Shown in pieces: positions 23,926 to 33,907 of a stretch of DNA of 64,000 bases; position 1 is the first letter of the stretch; every line of letters begins with the position of its first letter. Under the pieces are notes generated by a model. The model was not told where the DNA came from. It saw nothing but the letters and a program-made list of their open reading frames with translations, and did no database searches. Position numbers and translations under genes: made by a program. The DNA lies in NCBI GenBank assembly GCA_030142905.1, contig JASJOG010000171.1, forward strand, positions 248,001 to 312,000, read 5' to 3'. This DNA is from Heliopora coerulea. Its lineage: Eukaryota > Cnidaria > Anthozoa > Scleralcyonacea > Helioporidae.

Positions 23926-24478
23926 CGAACATCATTTATATCGTTCTGCTACAACATGTATCAAAAACCATATGTTGATCTCGTTTCGGCGTAATCAAGA
24001 CATTCGACATTCTTTAGTACACAGTGCTATGAAACAAAATTCATCATTACCAGCCGGCACTTTTTCTTGTTCTCGAACCTGTTGTTACACATATCCTTTT
24101 CTCAATCAAAACACCTCCATCTACGAACCCAATTGTTATTTCATTGTCCGGTATAATTTTACATGCACCTCTTCCAACATCATTTATTGCATATCATGTA
24201 ATAAATGTTCCAATCTTTATGTCGGAGAAACTGGCCGACGTCTCTCTAACAGGCTTGTCGAGCATCTTCCTTCCGCAAGAAACAACGAGGTTGACAAGTC
24301 TGTCGCCCGCCATTTCAACATCACAAACAATTTTATTTCTGATATGAAAGTCTGTGCCATCTCATCCATCTCCGGTAGCAATGACAGCCGCAAGAGACAA
24401 GAAAGGCGTCTCATTTTCAACCATGGAACTACTCATCCATATGTACTCAAAGAACGCTTTTTTTTAACGACCTCATAA
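23926..24478 (+). pseudogene. Penelope-like element, GIY-YIG end (5'-truncated)
   Basis: About 184 codons stay open and encode the C-terminus of a Penelope-like polyprotein. There is a basic linker, a Cys pattern (CSRTCCYTYPFL ... CTSSNIIYCISCNKC), and the GIY-YIG nuclease core with NLYVGETGRRLSNRL and then EH. This domain normally cuts the target for retrotransposition. The reverse transcriptase is absent, as expected for 5' truncation on insertion. The 3' tail to about 24890 has a TAAAACACAGTTTAGTTG stretch and a decayed hammerhead (CTGACGA at 24776, then CGAAAG), typical of the element's terminal region. Confidence 0.85.
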
Positions 24479-24775
24479 CTTTTTGTTTTTGTCTACCATG
24501 GGCAGATACAAACATTACCTTATACGCAGTTTTCCCTGGCCTTTGTTTTCATTTTTACCCAATGCAAATTTTCATTCCCATGGGGTCTCGGGCGGTTTCT
24601 CCCCGGGCTAGTTTTCTGATCGCCGTTAAAAATAGCAAGTGACTTCCTTGTTGCTAAGTCGTTGATTTGTTTGTTCTTATATCTCACATTTCATTGGTTA
24701 ATTTTTATCACATGACATACTTTAGTATAAAACACAGTTTAGTTGCTATTCTTTTTTTAGAACTCGTTTTACTCT

Positions 24776-24800
24776 CTGACGAAGGGCCATAACTCGAAAG
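24776..24800 (+). ncRNA. decayed hammerhead in Penelope 3' region
   Basis: The core CTGACGA, a weak stem II (GGG against CTC) and GAAA are present. The stem III/cleavage segment reads GGTTAG instead of a palindrome ending in UH, so cleavage is unlikely. The position downstream of a GIY-YIG end fits a Penelope terminal repeat. Confidence 0.45.
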
Positions 24801-24899
24801 GTTAGAATTCGTTATCATAAATTCGGCAGTCTACCAACCTTTTAACTTTTTGTGCTGTTTTACATTGCCCACGCAACGCCCCATCTTTAATTCAGTCAC

Positions 24900-25880
24900 T
24901 TGCCTGAGATGTTTGCAACGAGACAGGTGCTGGGATAATCTTAGTAGATTTTGGAAAGGCAACCATTTTGAACTGATTCGTGGATGCGTCACAATCATTT
25001 AAACGTGACATGCTGTTGATAATGCATAATGTTTACCCTACACTACCACACTGATGGCTTATGGGTATTTTTCTTATTTATGACTTTTTCTGGAATGCTT
25101 GGGCAACCTGCTAAGCACCTCGGAGATTCATACTGGGTTGATGTACACGTACAATATTAAAATGTCCAAACCACTTTTTCCTTTGACAACTTGCGTAGGT
25201 TCGCTCTTAATAGCAAAATAATTTTTTGCAAAATATTCAACAATGTCTTAATCACATCCTTATCTTCTGAAATGCTCCAGCAAACGGAAAACAAATCCAA
25301 ATATTAAGGTCAACAAATAAAGAAAAAGGAAAATAATTACGACATGAATAACGGAATAATTATGGAAAAGAAAAGAAGAAAGGCGAGCTCTCTTAGCTAT
25401 TTAAAATCAAAAGAATGTTATACTTTTAATCAGATTTTGATGACTAATAAGTTTACCAACGACTGCTATCTCAAATATGAGTTTTCAAAACCCAAACTTG
25501 AATTGAGATGCTCCGATAGGAGTAATTCTTTTCTTTCAAGATGTTTTTTCTTCACAAGGACAATTGTCTGATGTCAGGCAGACTTAAAATAATCGAAGAC
25601 TAATTTCAACTAGGAGTTCAAGAGATAGATTTTTGGTAGACTCACAAATAATGCAATGCAAACACTACACCATCTGTGCAATATGGCAAAGATAACAATG
25701 AGCCTTTTCTCCTTGATGAAAATTTCTTACGGGATGTGGTAGCTGTAGTGTATCCAATTTAGATTGATAGTTAGGGCCCAGGCTTAGAGAGAGAACCGGT
25801 TGTTGACGACTAAGATGGCGGTACGTCTAGCAGTAAATAAAAGTTAACTTGAGTTCAATCCGTTTCGATCTTTGACTGCT
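24900..25880. other. no recognisable gene
   Basis: A+T-rich. Parts (about 25620-25720) resemble 40520-40640 (shared ACACCATCTGTGCA), so old dispersed repeat DNA is likely. Confidence 0.35.
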
Positions 25881-25890
25881 ACTGATCATC

Positions 25891-26275
25891 ATGGTCCATA
25901 ACAGTAGCAAACTTCATAGTCTTGTCAATGAAATTCATGACTGCACCATTGGAAATAAAATCAAACTTATTGTCAGTAAATGCAAAGAAATCATTTTTGG
26001 TTTTTCAAAACGAAAACAGTCCTTTAAACCATTAAACATTGGTATAGATATAGAGGGAAAAGTCAAATCTGTCCGCAAACATTAGGTCTTATGTTTCAAG
26101 TTGATTTGAGATGGGATAAATATATTAATGATATAAAGAAAGCAGGACAGATGATATATATGCTGAAAATATTGAAACAATATAATGCAGATCAAGATGT
26201 ACATACTTTAATGATTCTATTATAAAGCAATAAGACCTCTTCTCGAATGCGCATGCTAATTGTTCTGACCACTTT
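25891..26275 (+). pseudogene. LINE (non-LTR) reverse transcriptase fragment
   Basis: The plus strand encodes text typical of the end of a non-LTR RT: LVNEIHDCTIGNKIKLIVSK, then CKEIIFGFSKR (the SKCKEI word after the palm), then after a frame change GLMFQVDLRWDKYINDI and a degraded RPLLEC motif at about 26225. The catalytic palm is not present and the reading frame breaks at 26083. The subfamily (CR1/L2/Jockey-like) cannot be fixed from this piece. It stops about 15 bp before the left end of the 26289-29268 transposon. Confidence 0.75.
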
Positions 26276-26454
26276 ATTTGGTTACAATAGAGTGCGTAAG
26301 CGGTGACGTAACGTTGCCATGGCTGCATAATTTTCTGTTCTGAACAAACCCAGCCGATCGTGTGGGTTACCTAAACAAGTCGCTATGGGGACACTTTCAA
26401 TAGCTTCTTTGGTTTCTTTCTTTGCTGAAGAAAAGAAATCAATATCCTGAGGTG

Positions 26455-27668
26455 AAAACTATGTGAAATCCGGCCATATTGAGCACTTTATCTATAGTCA
26501 GGGGATTCTAAAAGGAAAAGTCCATGTCAGCATGAAATCGAAAGTCAACAAAGTGACGGTGAGTTAATTGCATCTTTATATTATGTCTACAACAGTATTT
26601 CGTGGTCATTCATCTTTATTTTACCGCTGTGTTTAATCGACAGAATGCCAGTGCCCTAGAGGAGAGTTCATGTGTAGACATGCCGTGGCTCTTTTCATTT
26701 ACGTCATACACAATCTTAGCCGAACGGATGTCGAGTGCCAATGAAAAAAAAAAGAAAGCCCTAGTCTCCTTGCAATCAGCGACAGAAATGTTTCTTCCTT
26801 CAAAGAAATACTCTCCTTTATCAAGGCAACCCACCGCAGATGATGGCTCAGCATTGTATAGGTCTCTCTGTCAATATGGTAGATTTACAAGACTGTGGTG
26901 GATTTTAAGTCCAGAACCTGAACCAGTTACCCTTCCAATTCCACCCATCGAAGAAATTATTTATTGTGAAGAGTTTCTTCAAGCCCAAGGCCTTGAAAAT
27001 CAGCTAGCTTTTCTCATGGAAAAATGCAAAATTGACGATACTTTGGTGGAAGACATCGCTAGTCTGACAATCGGTCAACGCGATAATCCATTATGGCACA
27101 GAATAAGAAGGAGGCTAACAGCTGGCAATTTTGGTGTAGTGCTGCATGCAAAAAGAGTTACCGCATCTGTGATAGAGGTTGATTGGGGAATACGATATTT
27201 CTCGGTTTAAAGTTGTAACATGGGGTGTCAACAACGAAAAAGAGGCAGTGAAAGCCTTTGAAAAAATGTATAGGTTTATCTACCATTCAAACTCGAATCT
27301 GGCTTGATCAGTCTGGGATTCTTGGGGCGTCAGCTGATGGTCTGGTTGGTAGTGACTGTGTTTTGGAAGTCAAATTCCCTTACACTGAGAGAAATTCCAC
27401 TATCGAAGAAGCTGTTCTCTCCAAGTCATTCTGCTTAGAAAAGGGAGAAAACAGCACTTTATGTCGTAAAAAAGACCATGTATATTGGCATCAAGTTCAG
27501 GGACAGCTTTATCTAACAAAAAGATTGTGTTACTTTTTGGTATGGACTACAAAAGACCATGTCATTTTAGAAATCACTAAGGATAAGGAATGGGAGCAAA
27601 ATCTGTACACCATGAACAACTTTTATTATTTCCATCTTTACTCCAAAGTTATTGAGGGAGAACTATAG
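26455..27668 (+). pseudogene. SWIM zinc finger-YqaJ nuclease gene, broken
   Basis: Pieces in order: an N-terminal segment with GHIEHFIYSQGILKGKV (about 26470-26550); a possible intron from GTGAGT (about 26553), whose phase I could not match; a SWIM finger CQCPRGEFMCRH (26646-26681, CxC-x6-CxH); a frameshift at the A-run 26744-26753; then the YqaJ domain. The domain shows LTIGQRDNPLWHRIRRRLTA, NEKEA, GASADGLVG, the catalytic-type LEVKFPY and HQVQGQLYL, matching the PD-(D/E)xK fold of lambda-exonuclease-like enzymes. Two more frame changes lie near 27175 and 27270. YqaJ proteins process DNA ends; here the partner would be the THAP transposase on the other strand. The product is not expressible as it stands. 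Confidence 0.8.
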
Positions 27669-27771
27669 GTTTTATTTCTAGCTAGTTCCTTAAACATAGG
27701 ATAACAGAAAAGGTTGAATATGTAATAGATATACAAATACACTACCAGCATTCTCCATTTAAGGGTTAATT

Positions 27772-29031
27772 TTACTCAAAGACTGTGTCTTCAAAACCTT
27801 CCCTTACAAGAGGGAACTGCAAATTAACAAGGGCTGCACATAATTGTAAAAGTATGTCAGCATGACATCTAATAAAAGTTGTTAAAATATTTGATATAGT
27901 GGAATCACGGCAACTAAACAACTGAGCTAGGTGTAAGTTGGTGTAATTCTGTCGTAATTTCATTAGAGTAATAGAAATCTGATCTTCAAATAATATGGAT
28001 TTCACTTTCCAACCATAGAAATAAGTTATGGAATCTTTAAACTATAAACAATGTAAGTGCGCAATATCAAAAACCTCTTCTGTCAGGAGACCAGTTTCCA
28101 TCTTTATAATGTCAGGGCTGAGTTTTGAGACAGAGTAATGGCTTGTGACATACTTTTCTGCCTCTTTGTGTCTTTTTAGCTCCCAGTTCTTCAAATCTAA
28201 CTCTACTTCCATAACTATTTGTGCTGTGAGGACTTTGTGTATTGTTTCATCGGGCAGCTGCTGTGCTTCATGTTCCTTTCTGACAGATTCTATCGTTTCA
28301 CTCATGCTCGTCCTGGTGTTAGAACAAGTTTTGACTTTCTTCTTAAGGGGACCATCTGAAGGAAAGAGCTTCTTTTGGTTTCTTGCGTGAACCTCTGGGC
28401 CTGCCGACACGCGGATGTGCACCTGGTTCTCTGTCCTTTTGTCTATTCGTTGAGATAGGAAAACAAATTTCAAAATGTTGAATTAATATTCCGTCGGATC
28501 AATTAAGCTTCATGACTTTAAGCCAATATAACTTAAAAGATATTTTAGACACAAGTTTATATATTTTACTCAGAATACAGCTGCTATAGTTACGTGCTAT
28601 GGGGTGTTGGTGGCACAGTGGTAGTGCACATATCTCTCACCACTGTGACTAGGGTTCGATTCCAGCCCCGTGCTGTTATGTGATTAAAGTTACCTTGGTC
28701 ACATGTGAGAAGAGTGTTGTCCAGTTTGACTCTACCAAACATTGCATTTTTTCTCCGGGTACTCCGGTTTCCTCCTGTCATAACACTGGACCCATGAGGG
28801 GTGGCTCTTACTGAACCTCTAGGGAGAGCAGCTCAGGTAGCTGATACGGTTACCCAGTATAAATAAAGGCACTTTACGAAAAGAAAGCATATAAAGCTTA
28901 CAGGCTTACCCTAACAAGCAAATTGAACGTTTGTACTCCTCCTTCTTCTTAGTTTTGCTTGGAAAACCAAAAAACGTGCATGTGTTGCTCTCCGAGTGGT
29001 CATTGCAATCAGGAGCAAAGCAATGCACCAT
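27772..29031 (-). pseudogene. THAP + HTH transposase, catalytic domain missing
   Basis: The minus strand begins with ATG at 29031 and a THAP-type zinc finger start (MVHCFAPDCNDHSESNTC, then FFGFPSKTKKK), ending at a GTAAGC donor near 28910. After an intron that now holds a SINE, the frame 28473-27772 continues with a charged region and the helix-turn-helix seen before the DDE domain in this group (YFYGW, LFEDQISITLMKLRQN, LAQLFSCRDSTISNILTTFI). One in-frame stop lies near 28040. The frame ends right where the DDE nuclease should start, only about 100 bp from the end of the convergent YqaJ gene. The catalytic domain has therefore been deleted. Confidence 0.75.
28600..28885 (+). mobile_element. 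tRNA-derived SINE
   Basis: The head shows RNA polymerase III boxes: A-box-like TGGCACAGTGGTAGTGC and a perfect B-box GGTTCGATTCC (about 28652). The body contains TCTCCGGGTACTCCGGTTTC and CTGGACCCATGAGGGGTGGC, and the tail AAATAAAGGCACTTTACGAA. It lies inside the intron of the minus-strand transposase relic, so it inserted after that transposon. Confidence 0.75.
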
Positions 29032-29397
29032 GATTCAGTCTCGATCTCTACAAGCACGCCGAGGACCGTCACTGTCAGAACAGATCTCGTTTGCTTTAAA
29101 AAGACTTCCTTTTGAATACATGTGATATTTTATACAGATCACTCGAGAAAACTACGAAAAAAAACTACGACACTCCACTGTTGGCGGGCGCCATTACGAG
29201 ATAAGTGCGTTTATTTAGAACAGAATTTTTTGCCGTCATGACAACGTGACGTCACACTTTCCCAATCTATTGATGTCGGTCTGTTGTGTCTACTAAATAT
29301 GTATGAGTTACAGTAATTCTAGACAAAGCTAAAGTTTTGAGGTATTCTGCTGCTTCAAAGAACTTATGTTAATGAGATTTTATTTTCTCCTGATGCC

Positions 29398-30190
29398 TGT
29401 TGATTTTGAGGGTTCGACAAAAGGCCTTTCGATACATTCTGACCTTTCATATGTATATAATTCTGTTGACAACGAAGTTCATGGTTGACAGAACTTGTAG
29501 AGAATAACTAATTATTTGATAGCAATTTTCTGATGTGTTACAATTTGAAGTTAGTTAATAGCAAATGGTGTTATTGTAAACAAAAGTGACAAAGGTAAAC
29601 ATATGACTACCATTGTGGCTACCATCAATAGCACAAGTACAGCAGCTTTGCATTGACAGACTTTCCCTTTTTTATTCTTATTCAATCTTTCTGTTGATTT
29701 TCGTTTTTTCTCTCGAAGTGCTTTGTAGATGTAGATGTTGATAACTACTGAAAGGCAGACCGTAAGAAATTTGAGAAAAGTGACAGCAATAATTGCCTCC
29801 CTGGGCGCATGTAATCTTCCAAGAAGTGGAAAAAAGGGACAGCAATCCAAGGAGCTAGCATTGCTAAAAGAACTCTTTTTAGTGGCAATATCTCGATTCA
29901 TGTAAATGGTTTTCTTATAACAACAGTTCTTTCAATTCCCATAAGAATTATAGCCAAACAAGACACCAAAGGTAGACCATTAGCTGAGAGGTAGGACGTG
30001 TAGCTTAAAGTTGAACCACCCATTTTGTTTTCAATTGTCAGAAAATAATAAAACAGACTTAAGCCAAATAACATGTCGGCCAGTGCAAGGTTTCCAACAT
30101 GATAGGGATGATCCATTTACTTTTAGCGAGGTACCTGTTTGTTGCAAGAACGACCAAAAATGTGGCGTTCGGAACGAGAGATACTGCTCT
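29398..30190 (-). pseudogene. class A GPCR pseudogene (copy 2)
   Basis: Minus-strand relic. TM1 (NATFLVVLATNRYLAKS) is in one frame up to about 30180. TM2-TM3 (30116-29898) have YHVGNLALADMLFGL and ILMGIERTVVIRKPFT. After a frame change, TM4-TM6 (29901-29551) have NIYIYK and KAAVLVLLMVATMV. The end encodes NFVVNRIIYI followed by a stop, so the TM7 NPxxY proline is changed to Arg. The 3' coding text MYRKAFCRTLKIN survives near 29400. Same family as the intact gene at 61816-62730. Confidence 0.85.
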
Positions 30191-30199
30191 GGATCATGA

Positions 30200-32170
30200 A
30201 AATTTGCTTGAAAAATATTTGAAATTTTGTGTAACTCCTAGATAATTGGATTGGTATGCTATTCAAAAAGATCTTAGAGAGTTTGGTCGTAAGTTAAAAT
30301 GTAGAGCGTATTTTTTAAATAAGGTTGAGAATTATGAAGAACAAAAGAGTTTGGATAGGTTTAAAGAAAAATCAGCTTTGGTACCGAAAGAAGTAGAGCC
30401 AGAAATTGATTTTCACCTTCGATTAATAACCTTTTCACCTATGTAAGTTCTTGGTCGATGTCTTCCACAATGCTAGTTTTGCCATGCTTGTAAGTTTTCG
30501 TTATCGTGCTTGTCAATAGTTGGTTGTGTTTTTCTGGTTCCGTCTCACATGTTTCTCGTCTTGTCTACGAAAACAAAAATGTTCGTCGAATTCTTAAACT
30601 TCTTTACATCCGCGATGGGCATGTATATATATATATATATACGTAAAATATAAAATACAACCAACAATTGACAAACACGATAACGAAAACTTACAAGCAT
30701 GCCGAAACTAGCATTGTGGAAGACATCGATCAAGAACTTAAAGAAATAGCAGATAAGCTATCTATTAGCGACCGCATCGAAAGTACAGCACGACGAGCAG
30801 CATACATAACTCAAAGATCACAAAGATAATTTTGACAACAACCACACCTGCAAACTCATAAATCCGACAAAAGCGACCTTGGAAAAGTGAGTAAAACCGT
30901 TCTTGACCAAATTAACGACTCAATTAGATCCACAACCAAAGTAAACCACTGGACAAATTCAGCAATAATCGAATCGTTCAACGCGATAAATAACAAAAAC
31001 AGACACTCCTCTTTATCATTTTACATAATGGACTTTACCCTTCTATAACCGAAGATCTTTCAGACAAAGCAATTTTATGGGTCAGAACGATGACTCCAAT
31101 TTTAGACGATCACATAACCATCATCAAATATGTGCTTAAATCAGTGCTTTTCAGCGGAGGAAGACCATGGGTGATGAAAAACAACACGGGAATGATCGAT
31201 GTCACAATGGGAAGCTTTGACGATGCAGAGATATGCGAATTGGTCGGTTTATTTATCCTGAATAACCTAAGAGAGAAATGTGGCAAGAACAACATGGGCC
31301 TATAAAGACATGGCGGTTTGATACTCCCCGAGAATACCACCGGTAGACTAGCCGATAAAGCCAGGAAAAATTTAATAATGGTTTTCGACGAGCTTTGTCT
31401 GAAGATCACCGCGCAATGTAACCAAAAGATAACTAACTTCCTTGACATTACTTTGAACCTCAACAACGGAGAACACCAGCCTTAACGGAAACCAAATGAC
31501 GAGCCTCTGTAGGTAGACCGTCACTCCAATCATCTTCCACCTATCATTAAACAAATCCCACCTTCCATCAACAAAAGAATCTCGATGCTTTCATTCGAGG
31601 AACAATCTGTGGGGAACACAGGATAGAAAACCCACACTTTCACAAAAGTCACAGATTTTTAAATACTTTTATTCGACTCTCTTCATTTTACTACTCCTCC
31701 TCGCCTCTCCCTCACGTGTTTTTTTTTTCTCCTTTTCCGGCTCCAATTAACAATAACAATCAACTATAGCATGTGATTACCACAGAGTTTCCGACAAATC
31801 ATTCAACACTGCAGCTCCTATCTACGAAGACGCACTAAAACGCAGCCACTTCGATAACAACCCACAATTGGAACGTAACACCCCACAGCAAACAACATCG
31901 AAGAAATATTACATGGTTTAACCCACCTTATAGTAAAAACGTAAAGACGAACGTTGGACGAAAAATTTCTTAACCTAATCGACCGCCACTTCAAATCTAC
32001 CATCCTATGGGTAAAACTTTAAGTAGCGAGGTAAAGGACATTTTTAGTTAACATTTGTATTACGCTCTACCAGCCCTGGTATTGAGAACTCTACCACGTT
32101 GATTTGGAATAACCATATTCCTATATATATACATACATATATATATATATACATAAAAATCAATGATACA
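30200..32170 (+). pseudogene. Penelope-like element, N-terminus and RT, broken
   Basis: Plus-strand pieces of one element type: an N-terminal segment DWYAIQKDLREFGRKLKCRA (30246-30446); an inverted-repeat block (30451-30738); then RT text including a degraded TLKDHKDN (about 30810-30840), KVSKTVLDQINDSI, the palm motif region IMDF.PSITEDL with one base lost near 31032, GGRPWVMKNNTGM and TMGSFDDAEICELVGLFILN (31090-31305), ENTTGRLADKARKNL and CNQKITNFLDITLNLNNG (to about 31470). Remnants up to about 32010 include KNVKTNV. The GIY-YIG domain is missing. Several frameshifts and stops rule out activity. It ends in a TA-rich tract. Confidence 0.8.
30451..30738. repeat. inverted repeat within Penelope-like element
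   Basis: Arms of about 80 bp (30451-30530 and 30658-30738) are near-perfect reverse complements, for example GTCGATGTCTTCCACAATGC against GCATTGTGGAAGACATCGAT. The spacer of about 125 bp holds a TA run. The right arm continues into RT coding text, so the left arm is an inverted copy of coding sequence. Confidence 0.8.
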
Positions 32171-32397
32171 TAATAGGTACAGGTTATTAACTATTTTGGA
32201 TCCGTATCTGACTTTTTAATTTTACTCTAGCTGACCCAGACAGTTTTGGTCTGGTTAAGGCGAGACGATTTTACTCGTCAACTGGGGGAGTCATTTCGGA
32301 CTGGAAAGATTTAATCAATAAAAGCACTAGATTTTTAGTGATATATCCTAGAGACATTTGATCATTTCCTTTCTATAAATGTTGGTTATTACTAATT

Positions 32398-33011
32398 CTA
32401 TGTGCAATTAGAAATAGTAATGCAACGTGGCGCTTCACGTGTTATCGTACAGTTCTTCACTACGTACTCTTTCGTTTTTATTGTTATACTATCGTCCATA
32501 TCGCTTACATAGGTCACTGTTTCAAGTTTGTATACGGAAGGGGAACAATTCTCTGATCCTGTCCGGGTACATACGTAGCAATCTCTATAATACGGCTGGC
32601 CTTTTATTGCTATCGTACATCCGGAAAATGTCTTTTCCAGTCGGCATGGTTCCACTGTTACCGCTATGGACAAAGAAAAAAAACACATATCTTTATCTCT
32701 GGCTGTTTTGGTAGAATGTGTATTGGAAACTAATTCTCGTTGAAGGGAAATCACCTTTTAAATTTGTGTAAAGAAAACATCAAACCCGTTCACAATTTGA
32801 AATGTACGCTCCAGGTGAGATCATAAAGGTTAACCCAGCCTTGGTTTGGGGTAAATACCTTTGTTTCAAGTAACTGATTATATAAATCCTTTTAATGGTG
32901 TTGCTAGTAATAATTTACAAGAATGGACCAGGTAAAAAAAGTTTTAATATAGTTACCTAGTTGAGCTACCACGACCAGAATTATCCACTGGATTTTCAAA
33001 TAAGTGTTCAT
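32398..33011 (-). CDS. small secreted protein with eight cysteines
   Basis: Minus-strand gene with coding exons 32957-33011 and 32398-32663, joined over a 293-bp intron (GTAACT donor, pyrimidine-rich acceptor ending CATAG). Phases match (1 nt + 2 nt complete an Ala codon). A further acceptor (CCCTTTTTCTCACAG) lies directly before the ATG, implying an intron in the 5' UTR. Exon 1 encodes a signal peptide (MNTYLKIQWIILVVVAQL), and the predicted cut follows near Ala19. The mature part is about 87 aa with eight Cys spaced C-x8-C-x12-C-x2-C-x7-C-x31-C-x8-C-x5-C, ending ISNCT. Secreted, disulphide-rich. I do not recognise the family, and the spacing lacks the CC pair of coral SCRiPs. Confidence 0.65.
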
Positions 33012-33377
33012 GCTGTGAGAAAAAGGGAGACAAATATGTAAATAAGGAATTCTTTCATATTGGTATTATAGAATATACTGAGCAATGTACATAAGCTTTA
33101 AGCTTAATTGGTAGAAAAGATTGCAAAGAAAATGCCATCAGCCATGTCTGTGGTAGTTTGACACACTCCATGCAGCAAAGTCTTTATGCAGCTCTCCCTC
33201 ACAAGACCCACATTTTAAAAGCAGGGAATTGTAAACCTTTAGTTGAAGCACAACTTAATCGAGCAAAGAACTACTTTGTTCATGTCATCAGTAAAAAAGC
33301 GATTTAAGCTAATTTACCTTTGTATGGTGTTTTTTAGGTTTAAGAAACGACTCTTCTTGAAAAATTCTTCGTCGAGG

Positions 33378-33778
33378 TGTAACGGGCCGAGTTGGGACAA
33401 TAACACACTCCAAGACTATCCGTTCGAATCATTCTTTATTGGTATTACTTTTGACCTTTTATACATTCTACGTTACCCTTGGTTGACCATTCGGGTCACC
33501 ATATAAAATATTGAATGACTTTCTTCCCAAATAATGGGAAACGATTGTATCGTGTAGCCAATGTATGGGAAGCCAACTCCTACTTACAAACGGGAAGTAG
33601 TTCTACCCAACTATTTACATGTGGGAACTAATTCTACTTAACTAATTTAATATGGAAACTGACTCTACGTAACTAACGCTGAGAACGTCAGCAATTAACA
33701 TCCGTTGCAGAGTATTCTTTGTGAAGGAGATTTTGTTTACGACTGATTATCCTTCCGCCCACCGCACGAAGCGCGCTA
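33378..33778 (-). mobile_element. candidate solo LTR
   Basis: A 401-bp segment flanked by perfect 5-bp direct repeats CGAGG (33373-33377 and 33779-33783). On the minus strand it ends CCGTTACA and carries an AATAAAGAATG polyadenylation word about 55 bp before that end, as expected for R/U5 of an LTR. The minus-strand start is TAGCGCGC, not TG, so one terminus has changed or is misplaced. There is no internal retroviral-type coding sequence on either side. Confidence 0.55.
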
Positions 33779-33868
33779 CGAGGGTACTAATCTCAACGTG
33801 CGTGGAGTCCTTTTACAAGCGTGGTGACTAGGGAGAAAAATTTTCGCAGTGTCTATGTTTGTATACGT

Positions 33869-33905
<37 letters not shown>

Positions 33906-33907
<2 letters not shown>

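Larger units (their letters stand above)
26289..29268. mobile_element. ISL2EU-like DNA transposon with two gene relics
   Basis: A 2980-bp element with imperfect inverted ends of about 60 bp. Read inward, the left begins AGAGTGCGTAAGCGGTGACG and the right AGATTGGGAAAGTGTGACGT. Both continue through ACGTTG(C/T)CATG and end at TTCTGTTCT(G/A)AA. AT lies immediately outside both ends (26287-26288 and 29269-29270), a possible 2-bp target duplication. Inside are a plus-strand SWIM-YqaJ gene and a convergent minus-strand THAP/HTH gene. To my knowledge that two-gene set is the hallmark of ISL2EU elements in the PIF/Harbinger-IS5 group. Both genes are broken, and a tRNA-derived SINE sits within. Confidence 0.75.

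Noticed and set aside
28145..28390. 81-codon plus-strand frame
   Set aside because: Antisense shadow of the THAP/HTH transposase frame.
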